A DNA stretch of 64,000 bases from BOG-908 sp965198915 (GTDB taxonomy: Bacteria > Pseudomonadota > Alphaproteobacteria > Acetobacterales > Acetobacteraceae), in assembly GCA_965198915.1 (NCBI GenBank), contig CBDAQC010000006.1, positions 124,001 to 188,000 of the forward strand, in the 5' to 3' direction. The first letter of the stretch is position 1. Each line of letters begins with the position of its first letter. This document shows positions 17,373-25,632 of the stretch, piece by piece. The position numbers and the translations under genes were made by a program. Under the pieces are notes generated by a model that was not told the origin of the DNA, made no database searches, and saw only the letters and a list, made by a program, of their open reading frames with translations.

Positions 17373-18032
17373 ATGTCTTCGACCACGCATATCGCACCAG
17401 CCCCGCACGGCACTGAAGGGGAGCCGGGGCGACGCGACTTCCTGACGATGCTCGCTCTGGCAGGTGCGGCAGTGGCTGCTGGCGCAATCGTATGGCCGTT
17501 CATCGACAGCATGGAGCCGGCGGCCGACACGCTGGCGGCCGGCGAGCCGATCGACGTCGACGTGAGCAAGCTGGCGCCCGGCCAGCAGATCGTGGTGGTC
17601 TGGCGCGGCAAGCCTATCTTCATCGTGCACCGCACGCCGGAGGGCCTGGCCACGCTGCAGGATCCCAAAGTGACCCGCGTGCTCAGCGACCCGAACAGCA
17701 AGGTGCTGCAGCAGCCGTCCTACGCGGAGAACTGGCACCGCTCGGTGGATCCGAACTATGCGGTGATGGTGGGCATCTGCACGCATCTGGGCTGCGTGCC
17801 CACCTTCTATCCCAACATGAGCGCCACGGACCCGGCGCCGAACTGGCCGGGCGGCTATCTCTGCCCGTGCCATGGCTCCAAATACGACCTGGCTGGCCGT
17901 GTCTATTCCGGCGTGCCGGCGCCCTACAACCTGCCGGTGCCGCCCTATCACATGGCCAGCGCAAAGTCGGTGCGTATCGGCGAGAACCCGCCCGGTCAGA
18001 CCTTCGACCTGAACTCCGTAGTGCAGATCTAG
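17373..18032 (+). CDS. petA: Rieske iron-sulfur subunit of cytochrome bc1 complex
   Basis: Transfers electrons from ubiquinol to cytochrome c1 at the periplasmic face. The N-terminus has a Tat-type motif GRRDFLTMLALAGAAVAAGA (about 19-38) that also serves as the membrane anchor. Cluster ligands are in CTHLGC (about 137-142) and CPCHGSKYD (about 170-178). 219 aa, slightly long. The usual petB and petC genes do not follow: the next gene is zwf on the other strand. Cytochrome b and c1 must be encoded elsewhere, or this is a second copy. Confidence 0.93.
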   Translation: MSSTTHIAPAPHGTEGEPGRRDFLTMLALAGAAVAAGAIVWPFIDSMEPAADTLAAGEPIDVDVSKLAPGQQIVVVWRGKPIFIVHRTPEGLATLQDPKVTRVLSDPNSKVLQQPSYAENWHRSVDPNYAVMVGICTHLGCVPTFYPNMSATDPAPNWPGGYLCPCHGSKYDLAGRVYSGVPAPYNLPVPPYHMASAKSVRIGENPPGQTFDLNSVVQI

Positions 18033-18072
18033 GCCGCGCCGGCGGCCGTCTGCCCAGCCGCCGGCACGGACC

Positions 18073-19578
18073 TCACTCCAGCTTCTCGTGCCAGGTCCGA
18101 CCGTCGCGCTCGATCAGCGCGATCGCGGCGGTGGGGCCCCAGCTTCCCGCCGCGTAGGGCCGCGGCCGCTCGCCGTTGGACTTCCAGGCTTCCAGGATCG
18201 GCTCGATCCATAGCCAGGCGGCTTCCACCTCGTCACGCCGCATGAACAGCGTGGCGTTGCCGCGCACCGTGTCCATCAGCAGCCGTTCGTAGGAATCCGG
18301 GTAGCGTATCGAGAACGCTTTCTCGAAGCTGATGTCGAGCTCGGCCGGGCGCAGGCGAATGCCACCCGGGCCAGGGTCCTTGGACATCATGCCCAGCATC
18401 ATGCCCTCCTCCGGCTGCAGGCGTATGACCAGGCGGTTCGGCTGCATGTCGCCGGCCTCCCGCGGGAACACCGGTACCGGCACGTCGCGGAACTGTATCA
18501 CCACCTCGCTGACCTTTTCCGGCAGACGCTTTCCGGTGCGCAGGTAGAACGGCACGTTGGCCCAGCGCCAGGTGCGCACTTCCGCCTTGATGGCCACGAA
18601 CGTTTCGGTCTCGCTCGGCGCGTGCTGCTTGTTGCTGACGGGCTTGCGCCCTGCGTCCAGGTCTTTCTGGTAGCTGTCCACCGACTTGCCGCCGACCGCG
18701 CCGGACACGTATTGCCCGCGCACTGTCTGGTGGCTCACCTCGTGCGGCGCCAGCGGCTTCAGCGCGCGGAGCACCTTCAGCTTCTCGTCGCGCAGCGATT
18801 CCGCCGCCAGGTCGAGGGGCGCTTCCATCGCCAGCAGGCAGAGCAGCTGCAGCAGGTGGTTTTGCACCATGTCACGCAGCGCGCCGGAATGGTCGTAATA
18901 ATCGCCGCGGGATTCCACGCCGACCGTCTCGCCCACCGTGATCTGCACGTGGTCTATCACGTCCGCATTCCACAGGCGTTCGAAGATGACGTTGGCGAAG
19001 CGCAGCGCCAGCAGGTTCTGCACCGTCTCCTTGCCGAGGAAATGGTCGATCCGGTACGTCTGCTCCTCGGTGAACACGCAGCCCACATCGGCGATCACCT
19101 GCCGGGCGGAGGCGAGATCGTGACCGATCGGCTTTTCCAGCACCACGCGCGATTTCGGCGTGACCAGGTGCTGGGCCGCCAGGTTCTTGCAGACTGCGCC
19201 ATAGAGGTCCGGCGAGGTCGCCAGGTAGAACACGCGCACGCGGTCCGGCGCGTCCCTGAACACGGCCTGCATCTGCTCCCATCCGTCGGATTTGGAGCCG
19301 TCCACACGGGCGTAGAAGACCACCTGCAGGAACGCGTCGAGCACGGACGCGGTCAGGTCGGCGGCCTTCACATGCTCCTGCAAGGCGTTTCTGGCGCGCT
19401 CGCGGTAGCTGTCATCGGTCAGGTCCGAACGGGCGGCGGCGATGATCCGGCACGCGGCGCCGAACTGGCCGTCCTTGAAACGGTGGTAGAGCGCCGGAAT
19501 GAGCTTGCGTAGCGTGAGGTCACCGGTGGCGCCGAAGACGACCATGTCGAAATCTTCTACCGGTTTGCTGGCGGGCAT
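18073..19578 (-). CDS. zwf: Glucose-6-phosphate 1-dehydrogenase
   Basis: Oxidises glucose-6-phosphate to 6-phosphogluconolactone with NAD(P)+, the entry to the Entner-Doudoroff and oxidative pentose phosphate routes. N-terminal nucleotide-binding GATGDLTLRKLIP at about residues 15-27, the conserved EKPIGHD near 144-150, and the active-site YRIDHFLGKE near 172-181. 501 aa, family length. It is next to pyk on the same strand (104 nt gap), a functional neighbour in sugar catabolism. Confidence 0.97.
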   Translation of the reverse strand: MPASKPVEDFDMVVFGATGDLTLRKLIPALYHRFKDGQFGAACRIIAAARSDLTDDSYRERARNALQEHVKAADLTASVLDAFLQVVFYARVDGSKSDGWEQMQAVFRDAPDRVRVFYLATSPDLYGAVCKNLAAQHLVTPKSRVVLEKPIGHDLASARQVIADVGCVFTEEQTYRIDHFLGKETVQNLLALRFANVIFERLWNADVIDHVQITVGETVGVESRGDYYDHSGALRDMVQNHLLQLLCLLAMEAPLDLAAESLRDEKLKVLRALKPLAPHEVSHQTVRGQYVSGAVGGKSVDSYQKDLDAGRKPVSNKQHAPSETETFVAIKAEVRTWRWANVPFYLRTGKRLPEKVSEVVIQFRDVPVPVFPREAGDMQPNRLVIRLQPEEGMMLGMMSKDPGPGGIRLRPAELDISFEKAFSIRYPDSYERLLMDTVRGNATLFMRRDEVEAAWLWIEPILEAWKSNGERPRPYAAGSWGPTAAIALIERDGRTWHEKLE

Positions 19579-19609
19579 TTACGGGTCTCCTCGTTGGCAG
19601 GCCGGACGG

Positions 19610-19634
19610 CCGTCTTTCTTGAAAAGAAAAGCTG
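19610..19634. repeat. Degenerate single repeat arm, copy 4
   Basis: GTCTTTCTTGAAAAGAAAAGC in the pyk-zwf gap resembles a worn hairpin arm of the dispersed element. Short and imperfect. Confidence 0.35.
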
Positions 19635-19682
19635 GCTTCCCAGCCGTTATGGCGCGCTCTGCCGGGGCATTCGACCGTCTGC

Positions 19683-21116
19683 CTACTTCACGGTAGCGAC
19701 GCGCAACGAGTTTGTCGTGCCCGCCTGGCCGAACGGTATGCCGGCCGCCACCACCACCGTGTCGCCGTGGCGCGCCAGGCCTTCGTCGCGCGCCAGGCGG
19801 GCGGCCCGGGTCACCGCCTCCGTCATCGTCCGCGCGTCCTGCGCATGCACGGCGTGCACGCCCCAAGCCAGCGCCAGGCGGCGCGCCACCGGCAGTTCGG
19901 TGGCCATCGCCAGCACCGGCTGGCCAGGCCGCTCGCGCGCGATGCGCAAGGCGGTCTGGCCGGAGGAGGTGAAGGCGGCGATGGCCCGCGCGCCGATGCC
20001 GCGCGCGACCTGGCCCGCGGCGGCGGCGATGGCGGACGAGACCGAACCGGTGGCGGGCGGGCGGGCGGCGTCCATCACGTCCCGCCAGCCCGGATCGGCC
20101 TCCACGCGGGCCACGATGCGGTCCATCATGGCGACGGCCTCGGCCGGGTATTGGCCAGCGGCCGTCTCGCCGGACAGCATGACGGCGTCCGCTCCGTCGA
20201 ACACCGCGCCGGCCACGTCGCTGGCTTCCGCGCGCGTGGGGGCGGGCGCGCTGATCATGCTTTCCAGCATCTGGGTGGCCACGATCACCGGGCGGCCGGC
20301 GGCGCGCGCGGCGCGCACGATTCGTTTCTGCGCGATCGGCACCTCCTCCGGCGGCAGCTCCACGCCCAGATCGCCGCGCGCCACCATCACCGCGTCCGAT
20401 AGGGCGATGATCTCTTCCAGTTGTTCCAGCGCCTGCGGTTTCTCGATCTTGGCCACGATCCAGGCACGGTCGGCCACGATGGCGCGCGCGTCGGCCACGT
20501 CCTGCGGGCGCTGCACGAAGCTCAGGCCGATGAAGTCCACGCCGTGCTCCAGCGCGAAATCGAGATCCTGCCGGTCCTTGGGCGTGAGCGCCGGGATGGC
20601 CAGCGCCACGTCCGGCACGTTGACCCCCTTGCGGTCGCTCAGCAGGCCGCCGGTGACGACCTCGCATTCCAGATGGCCGCCGCGGGCGCGCTGCACGCGC
20701 AGGCGCAGCTTGCCGTCATCCAGCAGGAGCGTGGTGCCGCTGGTGGCTGCTTCCAGGATTTCCGGATGGGGGAGTTGCACGCGGCGCGCATTGCCAGGGG
20801 TGGGGTCCTGGTCGAGGGTGAAGGCCTGGCCGGTGCTGAGGTGCACCCGGCCGCCGGCGAACTTGCCCACGCGGAGTTTGGGGCCCTGCACGTCCGCCAG
20901 CAGGCCGATCGGCCGGCCGGCCTCTGCCTCCAGCGCGCGTACGATGCCGATGTTGGCGGCGTGGTCGGCATGGGTGCCGTGGGAGAAGTTGAGGCGGAAG
21001 ACGTCGGCGCCGGTGTGGAACAGGCGGGCGATCATCTCCGGCGTGTTGCTGGCCGGGCCGAGTGTCGCCACGATCTTGGTCTGGCGGTGTCGTCTGAGGC
21101 GGGCACGCGCTGGCAT
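19683..21116 (-). CDS. pyk: Pyruvate kinase
   Basis: Converts phosphoenolpyruvate and ADP to pyruvate and ATP. It opens with RRHRQTKIVATLGPAS (about 8-23). The substrate-binding signature region MVARGDLGVELPPEEVP is near 246-262, and ATQMLESMI near 284-292. 477 aa, complete with the C-terminal domain. Upstream of zwf on the same strand; the two may be co-transcribed. Confidence 0.97.
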   Translation of the reverse strand: MPARARLRRHRQTKIVATLGPASNTPEMIARLFHTGADVFRLNFSHGTHADHAANIGIVRALEAEAGRPIGLLADVQGPKLRVGKFAGGRVHLSTGQAFTLDQDPTPGNARRVQLPHPEILEAATSGTTLLLDDGKLRLRVQRARGGHLECEVVTGGLLSDRKGVNVPDVALAIPALTPKDRQDLDFALEHGVDFIGLSFVQRPQDVADARAIVADRAWIVAKIEKPQALEQLEEIIALSDAVMVARGDLGVELPPEEVPIAQKRIVRAARAAGRPVIVATQMLESMISAPAPTRAEASDVAGAVFDGADAVMLSGETAAGQYPAEAVAMMDRIVARVEADPGWRDVMDAARPPATGSVSSAIAAAAGQVARGIGARAIAAFTSSGQTALRIARERPGQPVLAMATELPVARRLALAWGVHAVHAQDARTMTEAVTRAARLARDEGLARHGDTVVVAAGIPFGQAGTTNSLRVATVK

Positions 21117-21205
21117 GGGGGCTCCGGGGCCGTGGCGGCGGGAGTATGGGCAAGCCAGGGGTGGCGCGCCATGTGTGCAGGCGTGACAGATCGGGAGACG
21201 CGGTG

Positions 21206-21487
21206 ATGACGGTGCCGGAGATGGATGCGGGGACGCGGACGGAGCTGGAGGCGGCGGCGTTCCGCCGGCTGGTGGCGCATCTGCGCGAGCGGACAGACGT
21301 GCAGAACATCGACCTGATGAACCTGGCGGGGTTCTGCCGGAACTGCCTGAGCCGGTGGTATCGGGAGGCGGCGGGCGAGCACGGGGTGGAGATGGCGGAC
21401 CCGGACGCGCGCGAGGTGGTATATGGGATGCCGTATAAGGAGTGGCAGGCGAAGTATCAGGTGGGGGATACGAAGCCGCTTGCGTGA
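21206..21487 (+). CDS. DUF1244 family protein
   Basis: Small cytosolic protein of unknown function found widely in proteobacteria. Start ATG 21206 after GGGAG gives 93 aa. The family hallmark is a central CRNCLSRWY with two cysteines (about residues 51-59) and YGMPYKEWQAKYQ near the end. Divergent from pyk with about 90 nt between the starts. The ORF also opens at 21146, but that would overlap the pyk promoter region. Confidence 0.85.
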   Translation: MTVPEMDAGTRTELEAAAFRRLVAHLRERTDVQNIDLMNLAGFCRNCLSRWYREAAGEHGVEMADPDAREVVYGMPYKEWQAKYQVGDTKPLA

Positions 21488-21646
21488 GGTGAAAACAGCC
21501 TGACTACCGCACGGCTACACCAGTATCTGTTGCGCCGATGCTTTTAGCGCGCGCAACATCCTCTGCATGCGCGACACATGAACGTGCAGTGTCGGCGGTA
21601 GCGGTTACGGGTTAATAACAGCTCATATTCTAAGTTTGGTGGCCAG

Positions 21647-22294
21647 ATGATCAGGACGCTATTCGCTGCCAGTGTCGTTGCGTCAGCGTGTCTTCACCCT
21701 GTATCAGCCATGGCCGCCCACATAACGCAGTTTGTCGGTGGCACCGTTTCTGGCAACGCCACCACAGACCCTTTCGGGATTTTCGGACCAGCCGGCGCGG
21801 ATCTGAACGGGAAACCCATTCAGGTATACTTCTCCTATGAGACTGTGGATTTTAACACTTCCGGCGGCTGCTCCGCTCCTCCCGGCTCGACCTGTGATCT
21901 GCATTTCACCAGAATTCCTAAAGATAGCCAGACGGGAAACCTGACGAGGCAGGGCACGCCGCAGTCCGTATTGATACAAATACAGATCAATGGGGTTGGA
22001 CGTAGTTTTGCGCCTTTCCAGCAAGGGTCAGTTTATTTCTTCAATACGCCCGGTTATCCGGGCGAATTCCAGGTGACTTCGGATGGCGCGAGAGGTGGGC
22101 CGGGACAATCCGCGTCGATAAGTCTTTTCTACGCGCAGACGACAGCGTTTGGCTCCCGGCTTTCCCCGGATAATAACCCTGTCAATTTGAGTTATAGTCC
22201 ATCCAGTTTCACGTTCACCGGGATGGTGCCGGGGTCGACGACTCCGGCGGCCGGCATGATCACTTTTACGATCAGCAAGTTCTCGCAATATTAG
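21647..22294 (+). CDS. Secreted protein of unknown function
   Basis: 215 aa with a clear signal peptide (MIRTLFAASVVASACLHPVSAMA, cut after AMA about residue 23). The mature part is Gly/Ser/Thr/Pro-rich with predicted beta character and two cysteines (GGCSAPPGSTCDL, about 74-86). It resembles the ectodomains of PEP-CTERM-type secreted proteins, but no sorting tail is present. Base composition is visibly lower in GC than neighbouring genes, with many AAT, ACG and TTT codons, which suggests recent acquisition. Confidence 0.7.
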   Translation: MIRTLFAASVVASACLHPVSAMAAHITQFVGGTVSGNATTDPFGIFGPAGADLNGKPIQVYFSYETVDFNTSGGCSAPPGSTCDLHFTRIPKDSQTGNLTRQGTPQSVLIQIQINGVGRSFAPFQQGSVYFFNTPGYPGEFQVTSDGARGGPGQSASISLFYAQTTAFGSRLSPDNNPVNLSYSPSSFTFTGMVPGSTTPAAGMITFTISKFSQY

Positions 22295-22404
22295 GGTAAC
22301 CGGACGCGTTCGTAACACAGACAGCCTGGGCCACCTGACGCCATCCAGCCGCGTAGACCGAAATGATGGTGGTTCTGGCAACGGAACGTTGAAAACCTGG
22401 TCGG

Positions 22405-23523
22405 CTACGGTCCGGTCCTTTGATCTGCAAACAGCACCAGGTCATCTCGGTGAATCACCTCGTCGCGCCCGCGCCATCCCAACACGGCCTCGATTTCGTC
22501 GGACCGCCGCCCCGCGATTCGCCCCGCATCCTCCGCGTCGTACGCCGACAGCCCCTGGCCTAGCCGCTGCCCATCCGCACCCAGCACCAGCACCGCATCG
22601 CCCTGCGCGAAATCGCCTGACACGACGCGCACGCCCACCGGCAGCAGGGATCCGCCCGCCGCCAGCGCCCGCGCCGCGCCCGCGTCCACCGTGTAGGCGC
22701 CCGCCGGCTGCAGCACGCCGGCGATCCAGTTCTTCCGCGCGGACCGCCCGCCCGGGGCCGGCAGGAACCACGTGCACCGCGCGCCCGCCTCCAGCGCCGC
22801 CAGCGGGTGGTCCCGGTGGCCCAACGCAATCGCCATCGCGGTGCCCGCCTGAGTCGCTATGCGTGCTGCCAGCAGCTTGGTGCGCATGCCGCCCGACGAA
22901 TAGCCCGCCGGCGGGTCGCCGCCCATCGCCTCGATGTGCGGCGTGATCGCCGGCACCTCGGCGATGTGGGCCGCGCGCGGATCGGTTTTCGGATCGGCCG
23001 TGTAAAGACCATCGATGTCGGAAAACAATATCAGCTGGTCCGCCTGCACCATCTCCGCCACGCGCGCCGCCAGGCGATCGTTGTCGCCGAAGCGTATCTC
23101 CGTGGTGGCAACGCTGTCGTTCTCGTTGATCACCGGGACGCAGCCCAGGGACAGCAACGTGCGCAGCGTGGCCCGTGCGTTCAGGTAGCGCCGCCGGTCT
23201 TCCGTGTCGCCGAGCGTCAGCAGCAATTGCGCCGCCACCAGCCCGTGCGCGCCCAGCGCCTCGGACCACGCCTGCGCCAGGCGTATCTGGCCTACCGCGG
23301 CGGCGGCCTGCTTCTCTTCCAGACGCAGGCGCGCCTGGGTCAGCCGCAACGCGTGCCGCGCCAGCGCGATGGCGCCGGAGGAGACGACGATCACCTGGGT
23401 GCCTTGGGCGCGTGCGGCGGCGATGTCGGACGCCACGCCGTGCAGCCAGGCCGTGCGCGGTTCGGCGCGTTCGGGGTTTACGACCAGGGCGCTACCGAGT
23501 TTTATTACGATCAGGCGGGGCAT
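22405..23523 (-). CDS. proB: Glutamate 5-kinase
   Basis: First step of proline synthesis: phosphorylates glutamate. Amino-acid kinase domain at residues 1-255 with VIKLGSALV near the start, NENDSVATTEIRFGDND near 135-151, and SGGMRTKLLAA near 208-218; a C-terminal PUA domain follows (about 275-350). 372 aa. It lies downstream of obgE on the same strand, a common alphaproteobacterial pairing, but a repeat element separates them. Confidence 0.96.
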   Translation of the reverse strand: MPRLIVIKLGSALVVNPERAEPRTAWLHGVASDIAAARAQGTQVIVVSSGAIALARHALRLTQARLRLEEKQAAAAVGQIRLAQAWSEALGAHGLVAAQLLLTLGDTEDRRRYLNARATLRTLLSLGCVPVINENDSVATTEIRFGDNDRLAARVAEMVQADQLILFSDIDGLYTADPKTDPRAAHIAEVPAITPHIEAMGGDPPAGYSSGGMRTKLLAARIATQAGTAMAIALGHRDHPLAALEAGARCTWFLPAPGGRSARKNWIAGVLQPAGAYTVDAGAARALAAGGSLLPVGVRVVSGDFAQGDAVLVLGADGQRLGQGLSAYDAEDAGRIAGRRSDEIEAVLGWRGRDEVIHRDDLVLFADQRTGP

Positions 23524-23525
23524 CA

Positions 23526-23657
23526 GGAAGAAAGGCCTTCTTTTCTGAAGAAAAGAAGCAAAAGACTTTTGCTCCGCTGTCGCGGACTTGCAGGACAGGT
23601 GCGCGACAGCGGAGCCGAAAGTTTTTTGGTTCTTTTTTTCAAAAAAGAACTGCTTGC
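23526..23657 (-). repeat. Two-armed palindromic intergenic element, copy 5 (obgE-proB)
   Basis: One of the best preserved copies. Left arm AAAGGCCTTC, TTTTCTGAAGAAAA, GAAGCAAAAGACTTTTGCTC, centre CGCTGTCGCGGAC, then an inverted GCGCGACAGCGGAGC, GTTTTTTGGTTC, TTTTTTTCAAAAAAGAAC. It fills the gap exactly up to the obgE stop codon. Confidence 0.9.
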
Positions 23658-24659
23658 TTACTTACTTCGATGCAACGTTATCGCATCCTGCAAGGCGCGC
23701 AGCATCTCCGGCACCCCCTGCCCGGACACGCCGGACATGACATGCACCGTCTGCCCCGACGCCCGCGCCAGCGCGCTGCGACGCGCACTCAGCTCGCGTG
23801 CGGACATCGCGTCGATCTTGTTCAGCACGATCAGCTCCGGCTTGTCTTCCAGCCCCGCGCCGTAGGCGGACAGCTCGCCGCGCACCGTGCGCCAGGCGTC
23901 GACCACGTTGCCGGCGGCGCCGTCGACCATGTGCAGCAGAACCGCGCAGCGCTCCACATGGCCCAGGAAGCGGTCGCCCAGGCCGGCGCCCTCATGCGCG
24001 CCCTCGATCAGGCCGGGGATGTCCGCCAGCACGAACTCCTCGGTGTTGGACAGGCGTATCACGCCCAATTGCGGGTGCAGCGTGGTGAAAGGGTAGTCCG
24101 CGATCTTCGGGCGGGCGGCGCTGGAGGCGGCCAGGAAAGTGCTCTTGCCAGCGTTCGGCAGGCCGACCAGGCCGGCGTCGGCGATCAGCTTCAGCCGCAG
24201 CCAGATCCAGCGCTCCTCGCCGGGCCAGCCCTTGTCCGCCCGGCGCGGGGCGCGGTTGGTGCTGGACTTGAAATGGGTGTTGCCGTGGCCGCCATCGCCG
24301 CCGCGACACAGCACTACCACCTTGCCGGGCATATCCAGGTCCGCCAGCAGCGTCTCCTGGTCGTCGGCCAGGATCTGCGTGCCGATCGGCACGCGTATGC
24401 GCACGTCTTCCGCGCCGGCGCCGGTGCGGTCCGAGCCGGCGCCGTTGCCGCCCTTGCGGGCGCGGAAATGCTGCGTGTAGCGGAAGTCGATCAGCGTGTT
24501 CAGGTTGGGAACCGCTTCGAACACGATGTCTCCGCCGCGTCCGCCGGTGCCGCCATCGGGTCCGCCGAACTCGATGAAGCGCTCGCGGCGGAAGGCAATT
24601 ACGCCGTCTCCGCCGTCTCCGCTTCTGACGTAGATCTTGGCTTGGTCTAGGAACTTCAT
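23658..24659 (-). CDS. obgE: Obg-type GTPase
   Basis: Essential ribosome-assembly and stress GTPase. Glycine-rich Obg domain (about 1-157) with GGPDGGTGGRGGDIVFE near 32-48; G-domain from about 160 with G1 GLPNAGKST, G3 DIPGLIEGA and NKID. 333 aa, lacking the extra C-terminal domain of some homologues. Follows rplU-rpmA as in most bacteria; a repeat element lies on either side. Confidence 0.97.
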   Translation of the reverse strand: MKFLDQAKIYVRSGDGGDGVIAFRRERFIEFGGPDGGTGGRGGDIVFEAVPNLNTLIDFRYTQHFRARKGGNGAGSDRTGAGAEDVRIRVPIGTQILADDQETLLADLDMPGKVVVLCRGGDGGHGNTHFKSSTNRAPRRADKGWPGEERWIWLRLKLIADAGLVGLPNAGKSTFLAASSAARPKIADYPFTTLHPQLGVIRLSNTEEFVLADIPGLIEGAHEGAGLGDRFLGHVERCAVLLHMVDGAAGNVVDAWRTVRGELSAYGAGLEDKPELIVLNKIDAMSARELSARRSALARASGQTVHVMSGVSGQGVPEMLRALQDAITLHRSK

Positions 24660-24664
24660 AAGAC

Positions 24665-24792
24665 AGGAAGGCCTTCTTTTCTGAAGAAAAGAAGCAAAAG
24701 ACTTCTCCTCCGCTGTCGCGGACCTACCGGATAAGTCCGCGACAGTGGAGCAAAAGTTTTTTGGTCCTTTTTTTCAAAAAAGAACTGCTTGC
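24665..24792 (-). repeat. Two-armed palindromic intergenic element, copy 6 (rpmA-obgE)
   Basis: Left arm AAGGCCTTC, TTTTCTGAAGAAAA; centre CGCTGTCGCGGAC ... GTCCGCGACAGTGG; right arm GCAAAAGTTTTTTGG, TTTTTTTCAAAAAAGAAC. It occupies nearly the whole gap and ends at the rpmA stop. Confidence 0.9.
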
Positions 24793-25062
24793 TTATTCCG
24801 CCGCCGCGGGCAGCTTCTCGACGGACACATAAACCCGGTCGTCCGCACGCGTCTGGAACTTAACCTTACCCTCGACCACGGCGAAGATCGTGTGGTCCTT
24901 GCCAAGGCCGACGTTCACGCCGGGCTTCCACTTCGTGCCGCGCTGGCGGATGATGATGTTGCCGGGGACCACGGCCTCGCCGCCAAACTTCTTCACGCCA
25001 AGCCGGCGTCCTTCTGTATCGCGGCCGTTGCGGGATGAGCCGCCTGCCTTTTTATGTGCCAT
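24793..25062 (-). CDS. rpmA: 50S ribosomal protein L27
   Basis: Large-subunit protein whose N-terminus reaches the peptidyl-transferase centre. It starts MAHKKAGGSSRNGRDTEGRR, the family signature, with no cleavable Firmicutes-type leader. 89 aa. Directly downstream of rplU (15 nt). Confidence 0.97.
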   Translation of the reverse strand: MAHKKAGGSSRNGRDTEGRRLGVKKFGGEAVVPGNIIIRQRGTKWKPGVNVGLGKDHTIFAVVEGKVKFQTRADDRVYVSVEKLPAAAE

Positions 25063-25077
25063 CTGTTCTCTCCTCGC

Positions 25078-25392
25078 TCAGGCGGCGACGATGTCTGCCA
25101 CGCGCAGCACGGTGACGTGCTGGCGGTGGCCGTTCTTGCGGCGGCTGTTCTGCCGGCGGCGCTTCTTGAAGATGATCACCTTGTCCAGGCGATCCTGCGC
25201 CACGACGGTGGCCGTCACGGTAGCGCCGGCCACCACGGGCGTGCCGATGGTGACGCCGGCGTCCGACCCGATGGCCAGAACGTCGGTGAACGTGAAGGTG
25301 GTTCCGGGTTCGGCTTCCAGCTTCTCGACCTTCAGCAGCGCGTTCGGCGTGACGCGATACTGCTTTCCGCCTGTGCGGATGACAGCAAACAT
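25078..25392 (-). CDS. rplU: 50S ribosomal protein L21
   Basis: Large-subunit protein binding 23S domain I. ATG 25392 gives MFAVIRTGGKQYRVTPN, the invariant N-terminus, and 104 aa; the longer frame to 25428 is not used. The C-terminal IFKKRRRQNSRRKNGHRQ is the L21 signature. First gene of the rplU-rpmA-obgE-proB group. Confidence 0.97.
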   Translation of the reverse strand: MFAVIRTGGKQYRVTPNALLKVEKLEAEPGTTFTFTDVLAIGSDAGVTIGTPVVAGATVTATVVAQDRLDKVIIFKKRRRQNSRRKNGHRQHVTVLRVADIVAA

Positions 25393-25503
25393 GATCCAAG
25401 CTCCGTGTGGACGCTGGTGCGCGCCCAATTCTTATGGTTAGGGCGTCTGCGCGCCCGAAGGGCGGGGTTCTAGGGCGGGAAGACGCTTTGTGTCAAGGCA
25501 AGG

Positions 25504-25632
25504 CAGGAAGGCCTTCTTTTTGAAAAAAGCAAAAACTTTTGACACCGCTGTCGCGGACTTCTCTGGTGAGCCGCCGACAGGGAGCAAAAGTTTTTTGCTT
25601 CTTTTTTTCAAAAAAGAAGGCCTCGCTTCTTT
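25504..25632 (-). repeat. Two-armed palindromic intergenic element, copy 7
   Basis: Left arm GGAAGGCCTTC, TTTTTGAAAAAAGC; centre CCGCTGTCGCGGAC ... CCGCCGACAGGGAGC; right arm AAAAGTTTTTTGCTTC, TTTTTTTCAAAAAAGAAGG. It lies between the divergently read rplU region and the end of the GIN-domain gene. Confidence 0.9.

Noticed and set aside
17064..17951. N-terminal extension of the chain-length gene to 811 aa
   Set aside because: The extra 296 residues are Arg/His-rich and antisense to petA, whose Rieske motifs are certain. The Wzz-type first membrane segment begins right after the ATG at 17063.
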